Assembly: GCA_024364805.1 (NCBI GenBank)
Contig: CM044511.1
Coordinates: forward strand, 1,809,962 to 1,873,961
Source: Euprymna scolopes
Taxonomy: Eukaryota > Mollusca > Cephalopoda > Sepiida > Sepiolidae
Length of the DNA stretch: 64,000 bases
Direction: 5' to 3'
The notes under the pieces were generated by a model. The model made no database searches, had not been told where the DNA came from, and saw only the letters and a list, made by a program, of their open reading frames with translations. Both the position numbers and the translations under genes were made by a program. Shown piece after piece: positions 51,932-62,417 of this stretch (the stretch's first letter is position 1; the number at the start of each line of letters is the position of its first letter).

Positions 51932-52141
51932 ATCAACCCATAGGCCTTTTTGTGGATTCTTTTGTAGCGAGGAGTTCTTTTTACAGAATTAGTGTGTTAG
52001 CCCTACACCCAACCTTCCCATAATGTACATACAGCGCCTAGCATTCCCAAATGGTCACTCAACTAGTACTGGTCAGGCTCAACGCTGCTTAACTTCGGTG
52101 ATCTGACGAGAACCAGTATGTCAACGTGATTTTGCCCTACA
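51932..52141 (-). repeat. 5S-rRNA-derived SINE with 14-bp target-site duplication
   Basis: On the minus strand the element opens TGTAGGGCAAAATCACGTTG and continues GGTTCTCGTCAGATCACCGA, AGTTAAGCAGCGTTGAGCCT, GGTCAGTACTAGTTGAGTGA and CCATTTGGGAATGCTAGGCG. This is a nearly full-length 5S rRNA (about 114 bases) including its internal promoter region. A non-5S tail of about 95 bases follows (CTGTAAAAAGAACTCCTCGC ... GGCCTATGGGTTGAT). TCGAATCCAGTTCA is present on both sides, at 51918-51931 and 52142-52155, exactly bracketing the element. The 5S head is the class mark of SINE3-type elements known from fish and some mammals. The reverse-transcribing partner LINE is not known; the tail does not match the 3' ends of LINE-A or LINE-B. 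A second copy lies at 15680-15886. Confidence 0.88.
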
Positions 52142-52155
52142 TCGAATCCAGTTCA

Positions 52156-53138
52156 TTCGAGAAAAATAGTTTTCACTTAGATCGTTGCCAACCATCTCAT
52201 GGTAACTCGCGTAAGTATGCAATACCTTTCTAGAAAGACATTTCTGTATCGACGTAATCTCAAAAACAGAACTATCGAGAAGCTCAAGGCTTGCCCCCGT
52301 GATTTTTTTTCAATAATTTCCCCCAAGATCTGATGACCTCTTCCTGAGCGGATGATGTCATGCTCCGATCCCAGCCGAGTGACGGTTAGCTACGACTGCT
52401 TCAAATGACATTTTTACGTACCTTGTTTTCTGCGCTCTCTTTTTGTCTATTTGCCATTTTCTCTTTTTCTCCCTTTTTTCTCATTCTCGCTTTCTATCCT
52501 GCTAGAACTGATTAACTTTTTATATTTTACCTTCATTTTTAATTATATCGTATCATTTTTTTTTTAATGTTCCCTTTCTACTTCATTTCATTCATTTTCC
52601 ATTTCATTCGCTTTCTCCCTATCCGCCCCTTTCTCACACTTCCTCTCCACTCGCTTTCTTGCTATCCGTCCGTTTCTCACATTTACTCTGCACTCGCTTT
52701 CTCTCTATCCCTCCCTGTCTCACACTTACTCTTCACTCGCTGTTTTAAGTTGACCCTGTCACTAGCTCCATTCCTATTTTCGCATATTTTGTACTCCATT
52801 TTCTATTCTATTTTTTTATTTTTTATTTTTTACTTTAGTCCTCTTTCTACAACTCCTTCCCTTTTATTTATAACCCCTTTCTTGATTGCCTCTTGCTTTT
52901 CCACTTTTCATGTGGCATGCCGACCCAACTTCCATCTGCAATCCGAAAGAATGATGAACATTTCACCCGGTCGGTTTTGTATTGAATGGATGGAGGTTGT
53001 TACCATTAACCACCCAGATCTTTCAACATAAATGATATTTTCATGAAACGGTCAATGAATAAGACTGCTTGAATATATAGGCATTGGCATGTCGCCAATC
53101 ATCAGCAAGAAGCGCCATCAACAGCGGCACCACCAGAA
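52156..53138. other. Pyrimidine-rich stretch, no gene
   Basis: 52430-52920 is strongly T/C-rich on the plus strand, with phrases such as CACTCGCTTTCT and CTCACACTTACTC repeated near 52650, 52690 and 52720. The 154-codon frame across it is a composition artefact. Confidence 0.65.
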
Positions 53139-53225
53139 TTATCATCATCATCATCATCATCATCAACAGCAGCAGAATCAGCAGCAGTAGCAGCAGCAAT
53201 AGCAGCATCAGCAGCAGCCGCCGCC
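53139..53225. repeat. (ATC)n and (CAG)n trinucleotide repeats
   Basis: ATCATCATC at 53139-53163 followed by interrupted CAG/CAGCAA repeats to 53220 and CCGCCGCC. Confidence 0.92.
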
Positions 53226-53462
53226 ACGGAACACCTGATATAAATATCTCCGAGTTATTCTGCGTCCTGCCAATCATAACCTTTTGGGCTTCTGTGCCAG
53301 CCTCGATTTTCATTTGATAATCGTACTGAAACTTCAAACGGATGAAGTATGTAAGTGGAGAAAGAGGTTAAGGTATAAAATTCACAGAAATTGTTTCAAT
53401 TCAATTTAGTAATACACTTGACAACATATGTACACAAAAAGTAGTAAATCTGAGATACTGGG

Positions 53463-53507
<45 letters not shown>

Positions 53508-54208
53508 TTTATATATAAAGTTAACTAACCTGCCTGTTTTGGCTGAAGGAAAGAGACGCTAGGAAGCTGATTTGTGAATTTCTAGTCTACACAATGACAT
53601 TTGCTATATAGTGGATTTAAATGGATGGGACAAAATCGAATTGGTTTTTAGCGGTAAATATGGCTACTAAAATGTGAAAATTGAACCAGAATACAAGTTT
53701 ATTTGCCGATGACATCCAGCTAAAATTGTTTAGAACTTTTGAAATCACTGCTTCATAGTGTATTTGATCTATAATAAGAAATAAAACTAATCTGCATTAA
53801 CATATATATCATATTGTATTTAAGCGTATTTTATCACCTATTCTGATGGATACCTGCTGGTGTACACTCACACACAATTGATTATATGGTAGAATTAAAT
53901 TCACAATATTCTATTAAAACAAGAAATAAAAAAGTGTGAAAAATTGCGTGTCTTTGAAACCCATCCGAACAAGCATTTTTTCTCACTATTTTCTCGTACT
54001 CCTTACTTTGAATAAAATATTGGGGATTATATTCTACAATATCGGGACGCCTATAACTTATACTAGGCTCTAATTTAAATCTGGATACAATATAAAAAAG
54101 ATTAAAGAAATATATTTTTATATTGATAATTCATCTCTTTCGAATTTGAAAAGTTTTTCTTAACATATTCTTCAATTTCGAAATGTTCTCCTATTATTAT
54201 ATGCATAT

Positions 54209-54239
<31 letters not shown>

Positions 54240-56106
54240 CACGTATATATATACGAATATATATATACGAATATATATATATATATATATGCATATATAC
54301 CAGTTTTGTTTTTATATTTACACCTCGTTCAGAAATTATAGTTATTCAAAAAAAACTTGATTACTTTATTTTTAATTTTATTTCTACAAATAATTTTATT
54401 ATTATTTGTATAAAAATACAATTCGAAGTGATTCCCTAACCCATCACTATTTAACGCCTCCTCTACTTCTCATATTCTAACATACAATTTTTATATTAAA
54501 TCAAGCCTTCCACAATATACATAAAAAATTTCCAAAATGTATTCGCTTAGCCACAACTCATAATCTCCCGTTTCACAACCGCCATTCGTCTACAAACCTT
54601 GGGTCTCATACGATTCATCCAAGACATCTCAATCAAATCCCACACTTTACCGGATATACTTTAATAAGACAAATAACATTAGGATAAAAAATTATTCCTT
54701 TAAAATACTTCTATCTAAATTATCTTAAATCTCTTATTTGTGTGTTTATTTATAGTGATATTAATGCCCTGGTAATATTATTACCCCAGGTATTCCAACT
54801 ATTTTTTTAGTATTCTAGATCTTTAATCTTTTATATTATAGCTTCATATATCGTTTAAAATATGACATTTTTTAACTCTACTCTATTATTCACCAGTAAT
54901 TTTTAATTAAGATTTTATAAGATACGTATAGTACTTCGTAGGTTATTTAATTGTATAGTTTCATTGCTAATATTTTTACGCGTTTTTTTTTTAATTTTCA
55001 TATATAAACTTCTAGTTTTTTTAGTTAATTAGTATTTATCCAACCAAATAATTTAAATAATTTACTTTTAACTCTGATTTAGTCATATCTACCTCTATGG
55101 AAAATTCTCAATCCTCCCACTCAATATTTCTCATTAACTTCCTTCACATTTTAATTTTGACCGATTTCTTTTCCGTACAAGTTATCTGTTACGCTCAATT
55201 CATTACTACACTTACGCGCGCGCTATAACAAAATAACTTCCGTTACGGCTTTCTTTCTTTTTTATCTTTCTTGTCTTTTTCCCCAAAATATTTTTTAAAT
55301 AGCTAATGATATGAATAAGATTTACTTTTTTCTCTTCATTTCCTTATTTAATTAGAGACACATAAAATAATATGCCTGAATGGTTTGTTTTCAAAACAAT
55401 ATACCGTTGATTTTTAAACCTTTAAGATTTTTTACATTTTTTATGTAATTTAATTTTATTGTTTATTTGGGTCTTTATTTGTGTCTTTATTTTAAATCTA
55501 CCCTTAAAATATTGGTTTGGAACTTTTAAAAATTCCAACTATCTATATATATATATATTAAGAAAATTTCACTAATTAAATATTTATTTAAAACTATTGG
55601 ATTTTACTTTAGAAAAGAGAACTCATTTCCAATGATCTTGAACCTACAAAATATGAGCAGAATAAATCCATAAATCCATTCATAAAGGATCCAATTTCTC
55701 TAGACGATATCCTTTTATGTTGATTTCGTCATCCAATTTGGAATCTAATGACATGCTCGAATTTTCGTCAACGATTACTATTCTATTCGGGCATTAAAAT
55801 CTCAAAACTTTTGTTGTTTCAACCATTATTTTCTGTATATATGCCCCTTAAAAATGTGTAATCTTTAATATATTTTTACGTATGTGCTGACTTGCAAAAT
55901 TATATCAGAATAGCACTTACATGTTTCTAATGATTTTTCTCTGAAAATCTATCTCAAATAATATCCTTTTTATTTCGAAAAAATTATAGTTTCCTTGAAT
56001 GGAATTAAATATAAAAACCTATAAATCTTATTTTGCTTTATCTTGTATATTAAGCAATTCTCTTTTGGCTTTGGTTGTTTGGATCAATTGTGAGCAAACA
56101 CTATAG
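53226..56106. other. 2.9 kb without a recognisable gene
   Basis: (TA)n at 53463-53506 and an interrupted TA tract at 54205-54298. The remainder is very AT-rich unique sequence with no open frame, tRNA-like head or element motif. Confidence 0.55.
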
Positions 56107-56109
56107 TGA

Positions 56110-56436
56110 CTGATCCGCCCTGGTAAGCTTGGTGTGCTGCCGACACCATACCAGCCATTTCCTGGCCCTTTGTCTGACTATTATTTCAGTCTAGGTTACA
56201 CATTGCCAAGCGGCGCTGCACTAACACCGCCCTCTCACAATGTTTGTCAGACCGGTTTAGTCTATGACCCAGAGTATAGCTCTTGGAACTTACAAGTGAG
56301 AGATGTAGGCGATGAGTGGGGACCAATTATCCCTATCAATTATAATAGGCGCAGGGGCGAGAGATTCAAAGGTACTATCTCTACGCAGTGGCTCTTATCT
56401 TATTTAGCACAAGCAATGCCCACTCTAAACAAATAA
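56110..56436 (+). CDS. Unidentified open frame, 108 codons without ATG start
   Basis: Open from CTG 56110 (just after TGA at 56107) to TAA 56434-56436. There is no ATG near the 5' end, so this is a fragment or an exon-like piece and not a complete gene. The protein is not low-complexity: it contains GPLSDYYFSLGYTLPSGAAL, then DPEYSSWNLQVRDVGDEWGP with two Trp, then a basic NRRRGERFKG stretch. GC content is clearly above the flanks. AATAAA overlaps the stop codon and another occurs near 56524. I do not recognise the family. It lies about 400 bases upstream of an RTE-like endonuclease start on the same strand, so it may belong to that element or to an older inserted sequence. No convincing splice acceptor was found upstream. 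Confidence 0.35.
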   Translation: MIRPGKLGVLPTPYQPFPGPLSDYYFSLGYTLPSGAALTPPSHNVCQTGLVYDPEYSSWNLQVRDVGDEWGPIIPINYNRRRGERFKGTISTQWLLSYLAQAMPTLNK

Positions 56437-56838
56437 AAGAGCCGTGCATTCAGTTAACCATTTTAACTCGGTTAGGCCTATAATTGGCACATCGATATGT
56501 GTTTTGTCATTTTAATAACTAACAATAAATCAATAAATCCTGTAGCGATGATGGGATCGTGAGAGGACAGGCGAAGGATTTTACTGGTAGTTTCTTACAT
56601 GAACATTCCAGGTATGTAGTTAAAGATAGATGCCCATTTTTTTCACAAACTCCGCGAATAATTGTGTGACTCGTTTATGCTTTTTATTACAAAGCGGTTT
56701 TTTATAAGATGGCGCTGCTTCATCTATAAAGATCACCTAAAATTGTTTACTTGCTTTGCCCCTGATATAATGTTCAGTAGTCTTAGCATTCAACATTTGC
56801 ACCAAAATAAGAAAAGAAACAAAATACATTAGACGAAT
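56437..56838. other. Spacer before the RTE-like endonuclease
   Basis: No coding signal seen. Could be the 5' untranslated region of the RTE-like element, but the boundary cannot be placed from one copy. Confidence 0.4.
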
Positions 56839-57768
56839 ATGCTCATTGCTACTTGGAATGTAAGAATATCTCTCTTCCTGATCTACATCAATGACCTCCC
56901 TAAACACATACTTAAATCATTCGTTGACATCTATGCTGATGACACGACCATCTACGGCAACACATCAAAGGCTGTAAATGACGAAGTTCTCTCGGATTCT
57001 CTCTCCTCTGATCTCGAGCGCGTGGTTCAGTGGGGGAATATGTGGCTAGTTACCTTTAATGCATCCAAAACCAAACTCCTATCCTTACATCATCAACGCT
57101 CTGATCCCCAGCTGGCATCAATTGTGATGGATGGCTCTCGTCTGGGTGAGGCCCCGTGTTTTGACAAGCTTCTGGGTTTGACCTTTACTCCTGATCTGAA
57201 ATGGAACACGTACATCAAGTCTGTGGCCAAGGTCGCAGGAAAGATGGTGGGATCCTTCTACCGCTCCAGAAGATATCTCACTACTGATGCAATTCTCTAT
57301 CTATATAAAAGCCAAGTACGGCCAAGGATGGAATACTGTTGCCATATCTGGGCAGGAGCTGCCAAAAACAGCCTATCATGCCTTGACAGAGTACAAAATA
57401 GACTTCGTGGTTTAGTGGGGGATGCCCTTTTCTCTACCCTGCAACCCCTCTCCCACAGAAGAGACGTTGCGAGCCTATCCTTGTTTTATCGTTATTTTCA
57501 TGGCAGGTGCTCGTCTGAACTCCAATCCCTGGTCCCCCCTCGCCAATCTTTCACGAAAAACACCCGTCTAGCTGAATCCACTGTGAAAAATTACCCCCAC
57601 TCTATATCTGTGCCTAAATCAAAACGCGGATTTCATGAGCAAAGCTTCTTTCTTAGAACTGCACGCCTGTGGAACTCTGTTCCGTCTGCCTGCTTCCCTC
57701 CGGACTACAACTTGGATGTCTTCAAGTCTAATGTTAACAAATTCCTAATGAACCGCCCCCCTAATTAA
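56839..57768 (+). CDS. Chimeric 309-codon frame: RTE endonuclease start fused to LINE-A RT
   Basis: Created by the nested insertion. ATG at 56839 and eleven codons (MLIATWNVRIS, the conserved opening of an RTE-type endonuclease) read straight into the LINE-A reverse transcriptase at LFLIYINDLPKH without a frame change, then on to the LINE-A stop. The product would have neither a complete endonuclease nor a complete polymerase, lacking fingers and the first catalytic Asp, so enzymatic function is not expected. Whether it is transcribed is unknown; AATAAA was not seen right after the stop. Confidence 0.75.
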   Translation: MLIATWNVRISLFLIYINDLPKHILKSFVDIYADDTTIYGNTSKAVNDEVLSDSLSSDLERVVQWGNMWLVTFNASKTKLLSLHHQRSDPQLASIVMDGSRLGEAPCFDKLLGLTFTPDLKWNTYIKSVAKVAGKMVGSFYRSRRYLTTDAILYLYKSQVRPRMEYCCHIWAGAAKNSLSCLDRVQNRLRGLVGDALFSTLQPLSHRRDVASLSLFYRYFHGRCSSELQSLVPPRQSFTKNTRLAESTVKNYPHSISVPKSKRGFHEQSFFLRTARLWNSVPSACFPPDYNLDVFKSNVNKFLMNRPPN

Positions 57769-57857
57769 ACACTTCATAAAATCTCCTCACTAACGTGATG
57801 TACTTACAATAACCCTTATCCCTGAGTGGCTTCCGGGCCTTGATAAGTGGTGATCAC

Positions 57858-57897
<40 letters not shown>
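56870..57897 (+). mobile_element. LINE-A copy 6: young, 5'-truncated, 35-A tail
   Basis: Begins at the family wording CTCTTCCTGATCTACATC inside the reverse transcriptase, so the first half of the polymerase is absent. It is open to the natural stop at 57766-57768: intact YADDTTIYGN (about 56930), TFNASKTKLLSLHHQRSDP, LGLTFTPDLKWNTYIKSVAK, VRPRMEYCCHIWAGAAKNSL, HRRDVASLSLFYRYFHGRCS, RTARLWNSVPSACFPPDYNL and NKFLMNRPPN. The 3' UTR carries GGCCTTGATAAGTGGTGATC and ends in an uninterrupted run of 35 A (57863-57897). An unbroken frame and pure A tail mark it as the most recent LINE insertion here. It sits inside an RTE-like endonuclease gene. Confidence 0.95.
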
Positions 57898-57900
<3 letters not shown>

Positions 57901-60150
57901 CAAGATAAGGAAAAGAACCTTGAACGAAAAGCCGCTATTATAGAACGTGTATTGAAGCATCATAAAATTTATGTTGCAGCTATTTACGATGCTAGGTTTG
58001 CAGCTAGAGTTAATTGAAGGTAGATACACCTTTTATTAGATTGACAAACCTAGCCATGGGAAACGTGCATCTGGGGTTATCTTTGCCATCAGAAATGATT
58101 TTGCAAATCAATTTTTTTAGTTTCTACTTGTTGGAATAAATGATAGTCTATTGTCCTTGCGCGTTGCAGTAGTAAAAGACAAATATGCCTCATTTTCGGG
58201 TTTACGTGATCAGATGTACAAGGTATGTATACATGATAAGCTGTTTGCTTTGTGTAACTTCAATGCTCGTGTGGGTAGTGATACACAATTTTGGAGAAAT
58301 GTGATTGGTTCACTCAAATGCTGTTCTCTTATTGTCTCTTTGAAGTGAAGTCGACATTTTTTCTCACTAATACAATGTTTTACTTGCCTATTTGCAAGAA
58401 ACCCAGTTGAAAACATCCCCTGTCTAATCATTATCATCTAATTGACTATGTCTGATAGGCAGTATATAAATGTTTCATTGGGGAAAATGATCGAATAATC
58501 CTCCCTCTGCTCAATAACATGCATCAAGCCTATCATTAGCATCATAGTGCGGATTACTGACAAAAATTCTATAGTGAAACACAAAGCTTTTAGAATGACC
58601 AAAAGGTTGGCACAATCTCGGCTGCACAGAAATGAAACAAAACTGGTGAGAGCTGAAAGGTAAGGCCTTCGAGATGCGGCAGATAAGTGTAATTTTAAAT
58701 AATTCTCGCAATTTCAAGGAGGTTTATGCTAATATTATTTTCCGATGGTGTTCTCCTTTCTAATGAGATAAAACACTAAGCGTTGGACTGAACACTTTTT
58801 AAATATTTAAAACAGAGAATCGACAGTTGAACAGAGAGTGATTGATGATATTCCTCAGAAGTAAACCATCGAGCCGCTTGCTGATAGTCCATCCATGTCG
58901 GAGATTAAATGGGCTGTAAAGTAACTTTCAAATGATAAGACTCCACCTGATGACAGAATACTAGTAGAAGTATAGAAATATGGAAGCCAACTACGAATCA
59001 GGAAACTAAGTGTCCTGTTTTCATTAATATTGGAACTTTGTAGCGTGCCACAACCGTTCAAAGATGCGTCAAATATTCGCCTGTTTAAGCACAAAGGAAA
59101 TAATTGTGAGTGTGATAACCGCAAAGGAATTTCTCTTTTATCTGTTGCTGGTAAGTTCTAGATAGTGTAATCGTGAACAGATTGTGATCAGTGCAGCTTG
59201 TTCTAGCTAGTGTAATCTTGAACAGATCAGTGGTCTATTTTTATTAGTATAAAAAGACTGGAATTATTCACCAGCTAAATCAAAACACTACGCCTTCTTC
59301 GAAACCAGTAGTATGTGTTGACAGTGGAGCTTTTAAAACAGGATCTTATTTTCCATACCTCACGTCTGTTGTATCTGACAATTCTAAATTTAAAGAGGCA
59401 TACAGAGTAGAATTAATAAAACTAGTGAGGAATTTTGTAGGCTGCGACACAGAATCTAGAATAGTCACAATGTGTCTCTAAAGGTTTAGGTGCCACTCTA
59501 CAAATCTGTATAACTGCCTACTCTTCTGTAGGGTGCTAATGCAGGGAGGGTGTATCACAAGCGTATAAATCAGCTTAATCCGTTCCATATGAGATGTCTG
59601 CGTTTTGTTGGCAATGTTGGGTAGCGGGATCATGTTCCATATATTGAACAATAGTTGATATGAAATCACTGGCATGGAATCATTTTTTATCAGGATACAG
59701 ACCAGTGCTCAGGTTATCTTGTGATAATTTTTTAAGCAACCATTTTATGGGCAATAGACAAACTCTTGTCGCCCAGTAGGGCGCCATCTGCTTCGTAACA
59801 AGGAAAAACTAAAAGAAAAATTGAAGCGTTGTTGAATTTCTCCCGAGCAATTAGTAGAGTTCAGCAAGCATCGCAGAGAATAAATAAACATGTGTTTTCT
59901 AAGATTTGAACCTAATCGCCTTCGTAATGATCTTTGTGCAAATAAAAAGGCAAAACACGAAAAAAATCCACCAGAAAATGAATATCTAATCCACTGTAGT
60001 TTAAAAGCACACAGAAAAGCAAGCCCATCTTTACACTCTAGAAGGCATCTTTTACCGATGAACATATAAATGCCACCATCTGCGGAGGAATGTGCCGGAC
60101 GTCTACAGGATTGTAATTATGCCTGTGATATTACAGAGCTTACGGCTGCT

Positions 60151-60230
60151 TAAGATTGCATTGTGAATATTCATTCATGATGAGAGAATCCACACACACA
60201 TAGACACAGACACACAGACACACACACATA

Positions 60231-60263
<33 letters not shown>

Positions 60264-60265
60264 GT

Positions 60266-60304
<39 letters not shown>
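60151..60304. repeat. (CA)n(TA)n compound microsatellite
   Basis: CA-rich sequence at 60192-60230 followed by TA alternation with a few GT/CA breaks to 60304. Confidence 0.95.
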
Positions 60305-60306
<2 letters not shown>

Positions 60307-61077
60307 CGCTTGCATGAAAGAAAAAAGTTTCGAAGCCGGTTTGCAACTTTTTCAAAGCAGGATAGATACTCACAGCACCTGCAGAAAAGAGTACGCTATT
60401 ATAGGTCTATCTAGCTTTCCATAAGTAGAATATTTCGTCTGGAATTACATACTTCTTGGTCTGCCAGACAACGCAAGCGTTGAATGTCCAGCAACAAATT
60501 AATGTCAAAAAATATGTACATTTCATATGTATCACGAAGGTTTTCGATTCGTTTTAGCATCAAATTCAGGTATCATAGTTAATTAAAAAAAACTAAAGAC
60601 AAGAAGAGAATTAAAAAAAGCTAAACGAAAAATGGAAAAAAAAATGGTATTGAATTGTTCCGCTATTCTGATGGTAGAATCGAAGCAATAGGATTAAATC
60701 CTATTGTGTTAAACAGTTACAAGATGTATTCGTTTTCATACGTAATATTAATTGGAGATTTCTAGATTTCAATACAGATACATTGAAATATCTTTGTAAG
60801 TGTAGATCTATACAGGCGGCAATAATCTTCGTTTCAGATGCAGACCTGCTGTTTGTCGAATATGATCATCTCACGCATTCAGTTCTTCGTTTGTTGCTGG
60901 AAGACATACAGATATATGCTTATCAGAATATATTTCCATTTTAAAATATATTTTCATCATGAACTTGAACATCAATACATTTAGCCTGCTGTTAAAAATA
61001 GAAACTATTTTATATATACTATTTTAATTTTTCCTTTATCGAAGATTTATATTACTGGAGTAGTCTTGCAGTTTTGT
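60305..61077. other. No recognisable gene
   Basis: Unique AT-rich sequence with purine runs at 60585-60645. Confidence 0.55.

Positions 61078-61132
<55 letters not shown>
61078..61132. repeat. (CA)n(TA)n microsatellite
   Basis: About 22 CA units, then a short TA tract and GATAGATAG. Confidence 0.97.
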
Positions 61133-61139
<7 letters not shown>

Positions 61140-61374
61140 GCATATTTATGCATATATATTCACATGCACATACACACAAGCAAACATGCACAATAGCACA
61201 CACAAAAACACATGTATTTATATAAAGATATTTAAAAGTATTGACCTATAAAATTGCCGCCCTAGAAAATACGACATGATAAAATTTCCATTTAAGGAAT
61301 ACATGATTCTTTTTTGTTACAGCCCATTTACTAGCTGGCTAGTTGTGTAAAACTCTCAGGAGCAATAAGAGCTA

Positions 61375-61700
61375 TCATGTCTGAAAATGACACAATGTTT
61401 AACGAATGAGATCGGAAATGCGCTGTTGTAAAACTGATGCTCTTTGCCGATCAAAGTTGTCACAACAGGCCCATTACCAGCACCCTCAAAATGCAAACTC
61501 GGATGGTTCAATGGTTGAAGTTGTGCTATCATGATGAAAAATGTTTTAGGCCATTGTTATTTGGTGTTTTTTCAAAGTAGGACCACATCGTTGCAGTTCA
61601 CATATTTGTGATCGGCTTGAAAGTCAACATCATGTGCTGAAGAATGTGGTTATCCTCTGCTGCCACTGGCAGACCCTTGGAGTGGCAGCAAGAATCGGCG
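61375..61700. repeat. Second copy of the 23745-24010 dispersed repeat
   Basis: Alignable with 23745 onward in the same orientation for about 110 bases (TGACACAATG, AATGCGCTGTTGTAAAACTG, CTCAAAATGCA), then more loosely through TTGGAGTGGCAGCAAG. Unclassified. Confidence 0.5.
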
Positions 61701-62183
61701 CCAGCCCACAAATTCCATAAGACCCATACCCAATATACACATATATACATCAGGTGACTTCCGAATGTAATAATATTAATCTGTGATCAGGCCGCTCGTA
61801 TTGCCGGTTGTAGAACACGCTTAAATATTATATTTTAAATCATGCAGATTTTGTATTTATTATTAGAGATCCTATTATCTTTCGATAAGTCCATTGATAA
61901 TTTTAGTGATTTCAAAACATCTGGGGAATCCTTACTCTGTTCAATGTTTAATAATGATAAGAGCTAGTTAATTGTACACGGTGTTCAGTATTTACTGTTC
62001 AACATTCTATTATTATTTATATTTAGTTACTCTTCCTGAATCTTCATTTTTTTCAGCTGTATATAAATAAAGTTAAACCTGAATATAACTTTTGACAATA
62101 CACCCCATGATTTAACGAAATAAACTGTTATTCAAATCCGAAATGTCACAGGAGACTTTGCGAAGACCTTAAATGTAAATCGA
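61701..62183. other. No recognisable gene
   Basis: Unique AT-rich sequence; may include the decayed body of the transposase whose C terminus follows. Confidence 0.45.
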
Positions 62184-62417
62184 ATGTTTGTCTGGAGAGC
62201 ACAAAGCGTTTCAAATCAACTGATGAGGTCAAATACTATGTCTATCTCGGAGAGTAAAATCTCAGCTTACCAGCATTACCATTTAGAAACTCTGATGAAG
62301 CACCTTAGTGATCAATGGGTCCCAATCCCACAAGAAATCATTCGGAGTCCGTGTAGAGCATTCACCAAAAGTTTGCAGAAGTTTGAAAATGCACATGGCG
62401 ATTTCATTGAATAAAAT
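62184..62417 (+). pseudogene. Probable Tc1/mariner-type transposase C-terminal fragment
   Basis: A 76-codon frame whose second half, HLSDQWVPIPQEIIRSPCRAF then TKSLQKFENAHGDFIE, follows the pattern of the end of many Tc1/mariner-group transposases: Trp, IPQE-I, an Arg/Cys helix, a Leu-rich helix, then a Gly and acidic end. The catalytic Asp blocks upstream are not recognisable, so the call rests on the C-terminal pattern alone. Confidence 0.45.

Larger units (their letters stand above)
56839..60150 (+). mobile_element. RTE-like LINE copy 2, split by LINE-A copy 6, inactive
   Basis: The endonuclease start MLIATWNVRIS (56839-56872) is interrupted by LINE-A copy 6 and resumes after its A tail at 57898 as SQDKEKNLERKAAIIERVLK. 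The catalytic Glu position reads YDAR where the family has SETR. CNFNARVGSD (58253-58280) replaces GDFN. Then come the linker and RT entry: ESTVEQRVIDDIPQ (about 58820), LSNDKTPPDDRILVEV (about 58925), SNIRLFKHKGNNCECDNRKG and ISLLSVAGKF (about 59070-59160). A deletion then removes the catalytic palm. The far C-terminal region resumes near 59290 (YLTSVVSDNSKF; CHSTNL/LYKSV-LPTLL; KRINQLNPFHMRCLRFVG near 59565), and an ICGGMCRTSTGL block near 60080 resembles the terminal zinc finger of this LINE group. A 50-base tandem duplication (AGTGTAATC(G/T)TGAACAGAT) sits at the deletion point, 59165-59240. Confidence 0.85.

Noticed and set aside
52029-52142. Functional 5S rRNA gene
   Set aside because: Several substitutions in conserved positions, a non-5S tail shared with another copy, and a target-site duplication show a SINE, not a gene.
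52567-53031. 154-codon frame rich in Phe, Leu, Ser and Pro
   Set aside because: Arises from a pyrimidine-rich stretch; no domain, no signal of selection, internal short repeats.
53690-53760. SLFADDIQL, resembling a reverse-transcriptase catalytic box
   Set aside because: Only about 17 open codons with no other polymerase motif on either side; most likely chance.
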